The translations under genes were made by a program, and so were the position numbers. Shown here piece by piece: positions 52,501-63,081 of a stretch of DNA of 64,000 nt. The stretch spans positions 124,001 through 188,000 of the forward strand of contig MU867104.1 in the NCBI GenBank assembly GCA_033725935.1, read 5' to 3'. Each line of letters starts with the position of its first letter. Position 1 is the stretch's first letter. The stretch is from Cladorrhinum sp. PSN259 (lineage: Eukaryota; Ascomycota; Sordariomycetes; Sordariales; Podosporaceae). Below the pieces are notes generated by a model. The model did no database searches, was not told the DNA's origin, and was given only the letters and a program-made list of their open reading frames with translations.

Positions 52501-55500
52501 GTTCCAAGTCATGTGTACATCCGCCGCTTAATGTAGAGGAATATGTCCAGGTGCTGTCGATGCGGGAAAGAGCGCGGGAGGGCGTGGGCCGGACCCTTGA
52601 CGCGGCTGTCAATGCCAGGCGCGCGTATGATTTTGTAATCGGGCACAGTCACTTGCCGAGCGGCACCACCACTGTATCGCAGTATGCGGCCGTAATTAAG
52701 GCAACAGCTGCAATCGACACGGCGCGGAAGAACTTGCAAAGGACAGAAGCTGCTGTGTCTCCGGATAGGTCTGCTCCTATCGACGCATTCACCCTGATAC
52801 CGACGGCTGGACCATTAGGGACTGGAGATTCCTCTTCAGGAGGACTGAGGATCTACATGGAATACTATTTCAGTGCCGCGGCGTTTGGGCTTGTTGCCGG
52901 AAACTGGTTCTTTAACGGCTCGCAGCTCTCGCACGAAGCTCACACGGGTGAGGTGACTCAGTTAACGGAGGCACCGTCGCCCGCTAGCTTCGGCGTTACT
53001 ATGCTGCCCGACGGCTCGGAGAACAGAGTAATCTCATATCAGGCACGACTTGACGCCGGTCCGCAACTCGGCACGTGGGCGATTCTAAAGCAGCATGACA
53101 TGGCTGACGCATTTGCTGTCGACGACACCGGTCGCACCAGTCACGTTGCGAATCGCATACTCGGACTGCCCGGTCCGATGCTAAGTAGAGGGCCCGCCGT
53201 GAAGGAACCCTTTTTTTTTGACAGGGCCGCGGACCTCTTGCAGGCTGCTAACCGTACGACGGACCCACAGAAGATATTCGACACGCTCAGTTCTTTTGAT
53301 GTGAGTTCTCTGGCCTGGTATTCGTCTCCACCTGCGATAAGTCTTGGGAGGGTCCGGTTTCTGACAATGTTGTTATAGGTTGAAGCTGAGAGGTCGGTGT
53401 TTGGTGGACTCGACGGTTCTGCCGCTTACGGCCGACCAAGGTTTGACGAACGAGGCACTCTGTCATCGATTTATACATGGGAGCTCGGTTTACACGCCCC
53501 AATGGCCCTTATCGACCATCTCTTCAAGTCTCAGCAGTACGAGCAGGCTCTTCGCGCTTGTCACTACGTCTTTGATCCTCTCAGGGGCGGCGACAGCGAC
53601 GACGTCCATCGCTTCTGGGTCTTTCCGCCCTTCCGGTACATGGGCCCCGATACCATAGAAGAGTACCTGATGCAACTCAAGGCCGCAAATAGAGTGCAAG
53701 TTGTTCCTGTCCTTTCATCCGAACCCAATGATCCGAAAAGTACCCGGATGTGCTGACAAAAACCGAACAGTCCCCTCATCAGCAGATGGCGCGATACGCC
53801 CCTGCAACCGCATTTAGTCGCACGCGATCGTCCACAGGCGTACATGAAGTGGATAGTCATGAAGTACATCGAGATTCTGATCGAATACGGGGACTCGCTT
53901 TTCCGGCAGAACACGCTCGAGAGCATCCCGTCGGCCATCCAGCTCTACGTGTTGGCCTCGCACCTGTACGGACCGCGCGGACAAGTGGTGCCGCAACGGA
54001 GATCAACCAAGCGCTGGACGTACAACATGCTCGTCACCGGCTTTGACGCCTTTTCTAACGTGATTGTCCAATTCGAAGAAGCACTGCCATTCAGCACCCA
54101 GACTCCGCCGTCGTCTGCCGATGCCGTAGCCGTCATGCCTTTCGTCAACGTCTTTGGCTCCGTGGGCAGTCTCATGTTTGCCATTCCCGACAACCCGCAA
54201 CTCCGGGCTCTGGCAGATAAGATTGACGATCGCCTGTTCAAGATCCGCCACTCGCAGGACATCAACGGCGGGCTCCGCCAGCTGCCGTTATTCGAGCCGC
54301 CCATCTATCCCGGCCTGCTTGTCCAGGCAGCCGCCCAGGGGCTCTCACTGGGTAGCGTCATGGTAGGGCTGAATGGCCCGATGTACAACCATCGGTTCCC
54401 TTACCTCCTGCAGAAAGCCCTTGACATGGCGAACGAGGTCAGATACCTCGGCCAAGCACTGCTTGGCGCTCGAGAAAAAGCCGACGCCGAGGCGCTTTCT
54501 GTCTTGCGGGCGCAGCAAGACCTGGCCATCCAAAACTCTCTGATGGAGATCAAGAAGCTGGCTCTTGACGATGCTGCAAAGTCCATCGATACCTTGCAGC
54601 AAAGCCGCCGCGGCATCGCCAGCCGGCTACGCTACTACCTCGCCCTCATCAGTAGTGACGCCACATCGGGCGTCCCCGAAATAGACCAGGACTTTGTCGA
54701 GCTGGAGGCCAAGATTGAGAAGCCCGTTGCCGAAGGCGGTCTCGCTCTCAGCCGATACGAGAGCGAGGAGTTCGACGCGCTCGAAGCAGCACGCGGCCTC
54801 GGCACAGCCATGGCCGCCATAGAGACAACGTCTGCTATTCTCTATGCGCTGCCCAGCCCAACACTCTCGGCGCAACCCCTAGGCGTCGGCATACAAGTGA
54901 ACGCAGGCCCGTCGTGCTTGGCCGCCGCCACGAGCGCCGCGGCGCGCGTGCTTTCCTTCCTGCAAGACCAGCGCAACTTTGAAGCTAGCATGGCCAGCCG
55001 CAAGGGCCAGCACCAGCGCGCGCTACAGGAACGCGTCTTGCAAGCCAACGCCGCCGGCTACGAGATTACTGGCATCGACAAGCAGATCACCGCGGCAAAG
55101 ATCCGCATGGCCATCGCCCAGAAAGAAATCGCTGCCCAGCAGCAGACGATGACCCAGAATAACGAGCTCTTTGACTTTCTGCGTCAAAAGTACTCCAATA
55201 AAGACCTCTACGCTTACCTCGACGGCGCGACTCGCGTCCTCTTTCACTCGGCGTACACTCAGGCCCTCACCCTAGCCCTGCAGGCACAACAAGTCTATAC
55301 CTTCGAGCGCCCCTCCGCGGCCTCCCAAAAACCCATCGTCGACGCCAGCTACTGGGGCGACCCCTCCCGCGATGGTTTAATGTCGGGCGAACGGCTCTCC
55401 CTTGCCCTCCGCCAGCTCGAGCAAGCCTACACCTCAACCCGCGGCCACGACTACGAGGTGATCAAGCCCACCTCGCTCCGCCGTCTGGACCCGCTGGCGC

Positions 55501-56435
55501 TGATTACCCTCCGCGAGACGGGGACCTGCGATTTCAGCATCCCCGAGATCCTGTACGACATGGACTTCCCCGGGCACTACATGCGCCGCATCAAGTCCGT
55601 CACCCTCGTCATCCCGTGCCTGGTCGGGCCTTATGCATCAGTCAATGCGACGCTCAAACTCCGCGCGAGCCGACTGCGCGTTAACCCTTCCCTCGCAGGC
55701 GGATACGTCGAGTCGCTGTCTTCGGACCAGGAAATCGACCCGCGCTTCATCACCGCCGCGGTCCCCATCTCGGCCATCGCCGTGTCGAGCGGAGCCGGCG
55801 ACGCGGGGGTGTTTGAGCTGAACTTTCACGACGAGGGGTACATGCCGATGGAGGGCGCAGGGGCCATCAGCGAGTGGACGCTTTCGCTGCCGTCCGTGGA
55901 AGAGGTGCGGCCATTCGAGTACGAGACAATTGGAGACGTGGTGCTGCAGGTGCGGTACACCTCGGTCGAGGGCGGGGAGGCGCTGAAGAAGGCTGCAGCG
56001 GACGCGGTGCGCAGCTATGTGCGCGCCAGCGATTTTGTGGGCATGAGCGGCGGGCTGGTGGCAGTGTTTGATGTGCGGAATGAGTTTGGTACGGCCTGGG
56101 TGCGAGCGGGTGCAGACGGACGGGCAGCGGCCGTGGCAATGCCGGACTTGAACGAGCGGCTGCCGGCAAACACGCGGCGGAGAAGGCCGGAAGAGATAGT
56201 CGCTACCGAGGTGTGGGTCTTGACGGATGCGGAATTGCCCGGTGGGCGGATTACGTTGGCGACGGGCGAAGGGCAGAGTTTCACGGGAGCGAGCACCCCA
56301 GGCGGTGTGAAGGGGATGCAGCTTTACCAGTGTAACCAGGTGAACCAGGCGCTTGGGAGTTGGAGGTTGGAGTTTGGAGAGGGTAAGTTGACGTTTAAAA
56401 AGTGTTGGATGTTGGTGAGGTACTATCTCAAGTGA
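46518..56435 (+). CDS. TcA-type toxin complex subunit (receptor binding and translocation pore)
   Basis: Three exons (46518-53300, 53379-53695, 53771-56435) give 3254 residues; bacterial TcA is usually about 2300-2500. The first intron is GT-AG (78 bp). The second (75 bp) fits the frame only with a GC donor (GCAAGT). A 220-residue leader is followed by the Salmonella plasmid A (VRP1)-like segment (about 235-340, TSVYSPAAYLVDLLEYLR) and the neuraminidase/ABC-toxin N-terminal region (about 1340-1900, VEMPLVETSRIKQ-like at LVETSRIKQAISSVQLFVQR, WIEPSLRDDKTEFF). The shaft helices and TcB-binding end follow (about 2560-3254, ILYDMDFPGHYMRRIKSV). In bacteria TcA forms a pentamer that binds the cell, enters the membrane and injects the TcB-TcC effector. 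There is no signal peptide. A 39-bp tandem duplication lies at 48963-49040. The reading frame is intact, so the gene looks functional. Confidence 0.93.
48963..49040 (+). repeat. 39-bp in-frame tandem duplication in the TcA gene
   Basis: Two adjacent 39-bp units encode 13 residues each with the shared pattern DSxxVGDWxS. They differ at nine or so bases, so the duplication is not recent. Confidence 0.8.
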
Positions 56436-58547
56436 TTTGGAGCAGCATGCTGTTTCTTCGTGAGCCGGCTTTGTTAGCCCCATAGTATCTAATAGCTATG
56501 TGAACTTGTCCATTATGTGGAGTTTAAACATATCGCGCAACCCGGGATAAAATTATTTTTACATGGGCCTGGAATTGGAATCGAAATCCCTTCTAATGAG
56601 TAGTGCTGCTATCCGCCACGGCACCCTTGGCATGCGCTGAACAGATTAGCACAGCCTTACACGGACGGCTATGTAAGCTGCCTAGCGCTCTTAAGAATTC
56701 AATTTTTAATCAAGAAATCTCACAAAACTGAATTCATTGCCAAAGATCTTGGCCCTGCTAAAGATACGCTCGTATTTCGGACGACGAAGCTGGAATAGAG
56801 AGGTAGGTAGTCGAACGTAAATTTAGCAAAGCTTTAGGAAGCGGGAGGAGTGCCCTTTCCACCACCACCACCACCACTCCAAACGGTTTCTATTACTCCC
56901 CCTGGCCAGGGCCCCTCTTTCTTCTAAATAATCATCCTCTGCTTCATCCAACCACTGCTTGGAGCTATGTATGTAATAGCTCTTTCCTCCCATTATATTA
57001 AAGGCCATCTTCGTCGTCGTCGTCGTCTTCTATAGTAGGAGAGGCAGGGCTTCCCTCGGCGGGCGTTTTACTAATCGGTCCTTATGAAAAGAAAAGTGAG
57101 GAGGGGAGGGGAAGGGAAGGGAGGGGGAGAGTGGATGAGTGAAGGGGGGAAGCGGCCCGGGGGCTTGCAACGGAAAAGAGGGAGTAAAAAGAGGATCACA
57201 CTTCTTTCTGCGAAAGTGTTTTTTTGGGGGATATTTTGTGTCGTGTTCATTCTAAGGGGAGGGAGGTAAGATATAAACTCAGTTTCTGAGGTATATTCAT
57301 GTTTACTTTGCACCCGTCTTGTTCTGCTATTCCCGCCCCTCCCCCCCCTTCTTCTGTTTGAGACTTTTTAGCCTCTTTTCATCCAAAAGTGCTCTCTGCC
57401 AGACTGACATCCCACATCCAAAAATTAACCATTGAACCAATCATCAAGACACACACACACAAAAGTTTGTTCTCTAGTTGGAGAAGACGAGAGTGTCTTT
57501 TTCTTCGATGCATTTTCCATATGACTGTGGAGATAGCAATTTAAATCTCTCCATCACAGATCAATTTCCCTTCTTCAATTACAACCATCACATCTAGGCT
57601 GTCCACATCTGACCACTTTCATGAATAACCAACCCCATGATCCTGTCTCTTATTGCACAAATCTCCGCTTGCCGAACGCGCCTACCCTGCACCCACTCCA
57701 CTCTGCACTCCTGGGCCCTACCTACGTACCTTGTCGTCGTTCCCGCAAAGCCAACACCACTGACCGGGTCCATCTCTCTATGTCGTTATGATCACCACTT
57801 GCAACAATGAGGAAAATACCAGCACGTATAGATGCCACCTAAAATAAAATAAAAAGAGACTTTAATGTAAAGCATCTAAATACTTCCATATAGAAATCGG
57901 ACATCAGTAGAGGGGAACAAAAAAACAAAAAAAGGCCTATGAAAGGGGTATACCGAAAAAGTCCCCTCCCCAGAAATAACTCATTCAATGCCCCGAATAA
58001 AACATAAAATGAAAGCAATCCTGCCAACACAAACGTCCTTTTGCTCCCAAATCGAAGAAACAAAATAAAATGATGATACCCGGCAGCCCCCACCCCCACT
58101 CCGGCCCTCTTTGCACATGAAAAAAGACAACTTTTTTGTTACCAGTCCGCTAATTCTCGGCTCTTCTTCTTCTGCTTCTTCCATAATAAGCCAATAATAA
58201 TACATAATGAGCAGTCCGCTCAGCATCACCACGCTTCATTTGCGTGCCAAATATCTGTAATCAGGACCACCGTTACGGTAGATGCGGTTCAGCACCAAAA
58301 TCGAAAATGTGTGCTCGTCACCGTCGCCATCCCGATTCTCTTTCATCTGCAAAATGCGAACCGACCTTCTCCTCGGCGTGTCCGTGTCGTCAAAGACATT
58401 CGACTCGCAGAGGAGGGCCTGCGGCAGAGAAACAACGTTAGAGCCAAGCTGTTTCAGCTCGGGGCGCGGGGGATGATGGTTATGGTGATGGCCAAATCCC
58501 TGGAGAATGCAGCGGGCGTGATCTCTCTTTCTACCTGGGCCACGTAC
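56436..58547. other. convergent intergenic region, 2.1 kb
   Basis: This lies between the 3' ends of the TcA gene and sfh1. It holds a CCA/CAC run (about 56862-56880), a CGT run (about 57012-57030), an A/G-rich stretch (57084-57180), and an ACAC run near 57452. The frames seen here are products of these simple repeats or lack any domain. Confidence 0.55.
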
Positions 58548-60408
58548 CTAAAGTGGCCGGATGTCTCCAAGATGCAGGTTAAGAGTAAACCGAGGAAGTC
58601 TGCGATCACGCTCGTACATAAAGCCACAGTTGTTGCAAAGAGTCTATCGTTGTTGTTAGCTGAGTGCTCCCTCAAACAAGACAACATGAGAAAGGATTTC
58701 CTGGCGAATGACTTACTCTTGCACCGGCAGGCCCATCTCTAACAGCCCAGACACTTGTGCCCCACACTTTGCAGTGGAAGCACCGCCAATTTGGACGTTC
58801 AGCATCCGTCAGCGCACCACCGCCGCCATAACCACCACCAGCATCAGGGGTTCCTCTACCTACGGGAGTCCCTGATCTGCCCAGCGGCGATAAACTTCTG
58901 AAGCGCTTCTTCTTCTTGCTACGTTCACCACGGCCCATCCGCTCCTCCTCCTGCTCGATCAACCCACCCCAGCTGAAGCCTACCGGGACGCCTCCGGCCA
59001 TACCAGTAACACTGCTAAAACGAGCCGTCTCTCTTCGCAGCCGACGAATCTGTCTCTCACGGTCACCTTCACGTTTCTCAATCTCCTCCTTTGACAAGGT
59101 CTCCAACCGTGGGCCCCAGCTCTCGGCCAGATGATCAGGGTCATAACGCCACCCGGCACCTCCACCACCCAAAGTAACGGCCGCATCATTGGGAAACTCG
59201 GTCACCACGGTCCCATTGGCATTGAGTGTCGGTGTTGCGCCCCAGCCCACCACGACGCCGCCAGACTCGCAAGCTTCCTTTTTGAGTTTGAGGACAGCCT
59301 CGTAAATGGCATGTGTCATGGCGGGCACCCACTCGCCATGCAGGCCGAGATCGGCACATGTCTGCTTGGCAAAGATTTCGGCCGTTCCAGGGGGGTGGAG
59401 CAGAGACCACTCAAACTTGTCTGTGTAAACTTGTGATGACAGGTTGATGTTGAGGTTAATGATGCAGCGGTATGTATCATCAGGGCTGAAGTCATCCCCC
59501 TCTGGTGGAATGGGAGTCGCGGCTGCTGTTACTTCACCTTGAGAGGTTTGCACAGCAGCGCTAGTTGTGATGGGTGTGCCGCCTAGCTTGGAGGGCGTGG
59601 CAGGGGTGAAGGAAGAAGAGGCGCCCAAAGGTGTATCAGCTCGGCTCAGGGCAGATGGCGCAGATGGCTTTGGTGGCTCCAGTTGGTTCTGGCGGGTTAT
59701 CTGGGAGTGGAAGAGGGGATGAAGGGCAACGCCAGCGTATTCTTCAAGCTGGGTGCGAATCTGCTTGCTGATCTCGGCGATGGTTTTTTGGCGCTCTGGA
59801 AGGTCAAGGTCTTGAACCAGGGTAGTGGCAAACTGGTCGGTAGTGATTAATGTCTCGTGAAGATTCCAGAGGAATGTGTCGCGCAGGCGATATGGCACCG
59901 TCTGCTCTTGGGGCTTGAAGAGTGGGTTGTTCGGGTCGATGTGCATGTGAGGCTGGGGCGGCAAGGGAGGTGCCGGTACGAAGGCGGGGATGTCGAGGTC
60001 GATTCGAATGGGAATGAGGGTGAGTGGCAGACAAGCTTGAGCGTAGTTTTGGGCATCAGAGCGTCGGATCTTGCTCGTCCAATCGCGCCATATGCCCTGC
60101 GTCTCAACCGGCTCGTGTGTCTCCTTGCCAACCTTGTCGCTGGGATCTAGCTTCGCTGCACTATCGTCACGGCGCAGACTGCGCAGGCCTGTAGGACGGC
60201 GACGGGTGTCATCGTCATCGTCCTCATCGTAATCGTAGTTCTCCTCGGCGTAGTTTGGGAGGTGGGTTCCTCGCTTGGTGGTGCGGGAGAGGGGATTGGT
60301 AGGCAGGGCGCTCTGCAGGACGGGTTGGAGGAGGGCATTGTTGTAGGTGCGCAATCGCGGTGCATACGACGACAGAATCGCCTGCTGCGACTCGGATCGC
60401 ACCGCCAT
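58548..60408 (-). CDS. sfh1: SNF5/SFH1 subunit of a RSC-type chromatin remodelling complex
   Basis: Two exons (60408-58717 and 58643-58548) with a 73-bp GT-AG intron give 595 residues. Two SNF5-type repeats are visible: about 125-235 (LIPIRIDLDIPAFVP; RDTFLWNLHETLITTDQFA; RTQLEEYAGV) and about 310-385 (CIINLNINLSSQVYTDKFEW; FAKQTCADLGLHGEW). The C-terminus has a GATA-like zinc finger split by the intron: exon 1 holds WRCFHCKVWGTSVWAVRDGP and exon 2 holds the second pair in TLCNNCGFMYERDRRLPRF. This finger is a mark of filamentous-fungal SFH1. The protein is a nuclear core subunit that helps the remodeller engage the nucleosome. Reading exon 1 through the intron would replace the finger's second half with an unrelated tail. 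Confidence 0.95.
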
Positions 60409-61969
60409 GATGCAAGATGTTTTTGTCGTTCCGGCTATGTCGCAATTACTCTTCGGTCTATCTCATGACAGTCGGAACAGCCGGTTGAGATTTGTTTGTA
60501 GAGGTGGGTTTGAGGGATGCAGCGGACGGTGATGGATCGAGTAGGCGGCAGGTATTTGCGATGCAGAAGAAAACCGCCAAAAAAAAAAAAGAAAAAAGAT
60601 GGATGGTGTTTTCGCGCAATTGGAGAATGCGGTGATTCGACAGGTGCAACGCACTATCAATATTTTGGCGGTTTGGAAATCGCAGGCCAGAGGGGTTGGT
60701 ATCGTGGGCCACCGCGCAAAGGTTTAACGAAGCTATGGTCGTTTCCTCTCTCGCTGCACCTGCCAACCGAACAAAAACGCGACGCAGTTTGCCGAATCCA
60801 GGTCGCGTTCTCGAACAGCTTAGCGCCCGATTAATTGGCCAGTGCGGTGTTATTATGTAAGCAGTGCGACTTCTGAGATGAGTGGCATCAGCGGTGGCAC
60901 GTGCGCTTCTCTTTTTTCCCGTTTAAGGTTTCTGTTTCCAAGACAACAACAGTAACCCTGAATATAAATTGAAAATCGGACGAATTCTCTCAAGCCAGGA
61001 AAGAAAAGGTTTTTGGCCAAAAAAAAAAATTTAATAAATAAATAAATAAAAAAGCCATCGGATCAGAAGAAAGGCGATATTAATCAGTACCAGCTATTCA
61101 CCTTCTCAAGATTGCTTCCCTCTTTGACTCCGCAATCGATTTATATTTGCCGTTTTTGAATCCGGAGCACTCTTTTTTGTTTTCTTGGACTGATCATTTT
61201 GAGAATATACCGGTCTCATGATCTAAGATATTCAATTCCATCCGATGTAAGGGAATTAGTAGAGCCGCATTACAACCGCGGATATTCCACAAAATAACGA
61301 TCGCTTTGTTCGTCAATTCTGAGGTACCAACCATCCTCGCAAGGTACCCTATTCAGCCTTAAGAACCAACTCCTTCATGATCAAAGGGAGCAGTGATGCC
61401 AGTCGAGCAATGCCAGTTCTTGAAGGCCACTCTGAGGAGTGATCCCTGGTGTGACTGGACCTGGAGATGCATTTTGGTAGCCGCCTAGTTATCGTCCAAG
61501 ATATTGCAAGCCTTTTACTCTGTTCAGAGAAAGTTTAGACAAATAATTTGATGATAAGTGTACTATTTTGAGAATCGAATCACGGCCAAGTGTACCCAGC
61601 GCTGCTCGCAGGTATAAATCAGAGTTCGCTTTCTTGCACACTCGCATGAATCTTCTCCTCCAGACCACCAATAACTGGTGCTGCAGTAACTAGACAGATT
61701 CTTGAGCATTAACACCATTCCTGGAAGTGGGCCAAATCTCGGGAAACCCTGCTGCTTGTCCACGATTCTGGCAACCCCAAGCCTCCGTAAGGTGTACCTA
61801 TTAGTCCCAGTTCTTTCCGCAGACTTCTTTAAGTTGCTTTCCTAAAAACCAGCCCCCAAAGCTCCCACCCGCGCTCCTTCCTTGACAAAAACCATCTGAA
61901 GCTACTGGAAGGGTACCTTCAGAAATCCAGTGCTTGGACCCGCCAACCAAGCAGCCTAGCTTTCCAGGT

Positions 61970-62352
61970 TTTACAGGTATAAATTGGGACCTTTTTTTTT
62001 CACAGACCTCTTCAACTCTCTCTCTTTCTCTCTTTTTCACTCAACCGGTACAACCTCCAGAGCTCGTGGCCGCAGTACATCCTACTCAGCAACCCACAGG
62101 TCATCAGCCTCTTTACAGTTATAAACTGTGCCCTCTTTTCCCGCATACCTGTTCAACTCTTTTTTCTTTACAACTACAACCTCTGAAGTTCGTGGTCGTG
62201 GTACTTCACAGCAGCGAACGGGTCACCAGCCTATTACAAGTACAAACTGGGCCATCTCTTCCCGCAGACCTTTTCATTTCTCTCTCTTCCACAACTACAA
62301 CCTCGAAGTTTGTGGCCGCAGTACCTCGTAGCAGCCCACAAGTCAGCAGCCT
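61970..62352. repeat. three tandem units of 120-141 bp
   Basis: Units start at about 61970, 62112 and 62233. Each contains, in order, TTTACAGGTATAAA or a variant, CCCGCAGACCT, a T/C tract, CAACTACAACCTC, AGTTCGTGGCCGCAGTAC and a final CAGCAGCC. The first unit is longer because of an expanded T/C tract. The second and third are each 120 bp. Confidence 0.8.
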
Positions 62353-62512
62353 ACTTGCGCACAGCGACGTATGTAAGGTATGTTACATCTTTAATATTTC
62401 TTATTCTCATTATTCAATCATCCATGCCAATGCGCACCTTCGCTGTCATCACATCCTCTGCATTGCGATCGCAGCAACTAACAATTGTCAGGCTCCTTGC
62501 TGCGACACCACT

Positions 62513-62900
62513 CGAACTTGAGGTCTTCCCTGCGCATCTTCCTCTGTGTGCCTCTTCATCTGCGTGTCCTGCTCCGCCTTCATCCGAGTCGAACGAGATT
62601 ACGACTACCGTTCAATTACCATCTACCCACCGACGGAACGCCTCATATCGTCTCGTCTGCAGTCATCGTCTCTATCTCTTCAATTATCACCTCTAACTGC
62701 GATTACCCAACGAACTTGAGGTCTCCCCCGCACATCTTCCTCTGTGCCGCTGCATTCGCCTCTCTTGCTCCGTCTTTACCGAGCGAGATTGCGATTACCA
62801 TCTACCATCTACCCACCGACGAACGTCTAGATTGTTTCGTCTCGTCTGCACTCATCGTCTCTACGTCTTCACTTATCGTCTCTACCTCTTTATCTATCGT
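62513..62900. repeat. 198-bp tandem duplication
   Basis: The stretch beginning GAACTTGAGGTCTTCCCTGC at 62514 recurs with changes at 62712. Shared blocks are the CATCTTCCTCTGTG, GAGATT.CGA, ACCATCTACCCACCGACG and CGTCTCGTCTGCA segments in the same order. The second copy passes into a short-period array. Confidence 0.75.
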
Positions 62901-62960
62901 CTCTCCTTCTCCATCTATCGTCTTTACCTCTTCACCCATCGTCTCTTTCTTCATCTAATT
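62850..62960. repeat. ~20-bp ATCGTCTCTACCTCTTC array
   Basis: About five or six units related to atcgtctctacctcttcatct follow one another with spacing of about 20 bp just before the RNA ligase gene, probably in its promoter or leader. Confidence 0.7.
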
Positions 62961-63081
62961 ATCGTCTCCAACCCTCTTCTCACCTGCCATCACACTACAT
63001 ACCCCACACAATACCTACCAACCTAGAGTCCAGGCTGTTACCACCTTCCCCAAGTACAACAAGTACTCCGAGTCAATCAAA

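Larger units (their letters stand above)
60409..63081. promoter_or_regulatory. divergent upstream region, sfh1 / RNA ligase gene, with tandem repeats
   Basis: This 2.7-kb region lies between two start codons facing away from each other. It contains an A-rich stretch (61018-61052) and three tandem repeat families from 61.97 to 62.96 kb, listed separately. Long frames across the repeats reflect their T/C-rich composition; none has a domain. Confidence 0.55.

Noticed and set aside
53581..53770. Alternative GT donor at 53652 for the second TcA intron
   Set aside because: It keeps the frame but would remove a segment (EYLMQLKAAN) that looks coding; the GC donor at 53696 keeps it.
55638..56483. 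281-residue minus-strand frame at the TcA 3' end
   Set aside because: It is antisense to a conserved part of the TcA gene; it is His/Arg-rich with no recognisable fold and reflects high GC in the sense strand.
56823..57008. Small frame with a run of six tryptophans
   Set aside because: The run is the antisense of a CCA repeat; there is no other support for a gene.
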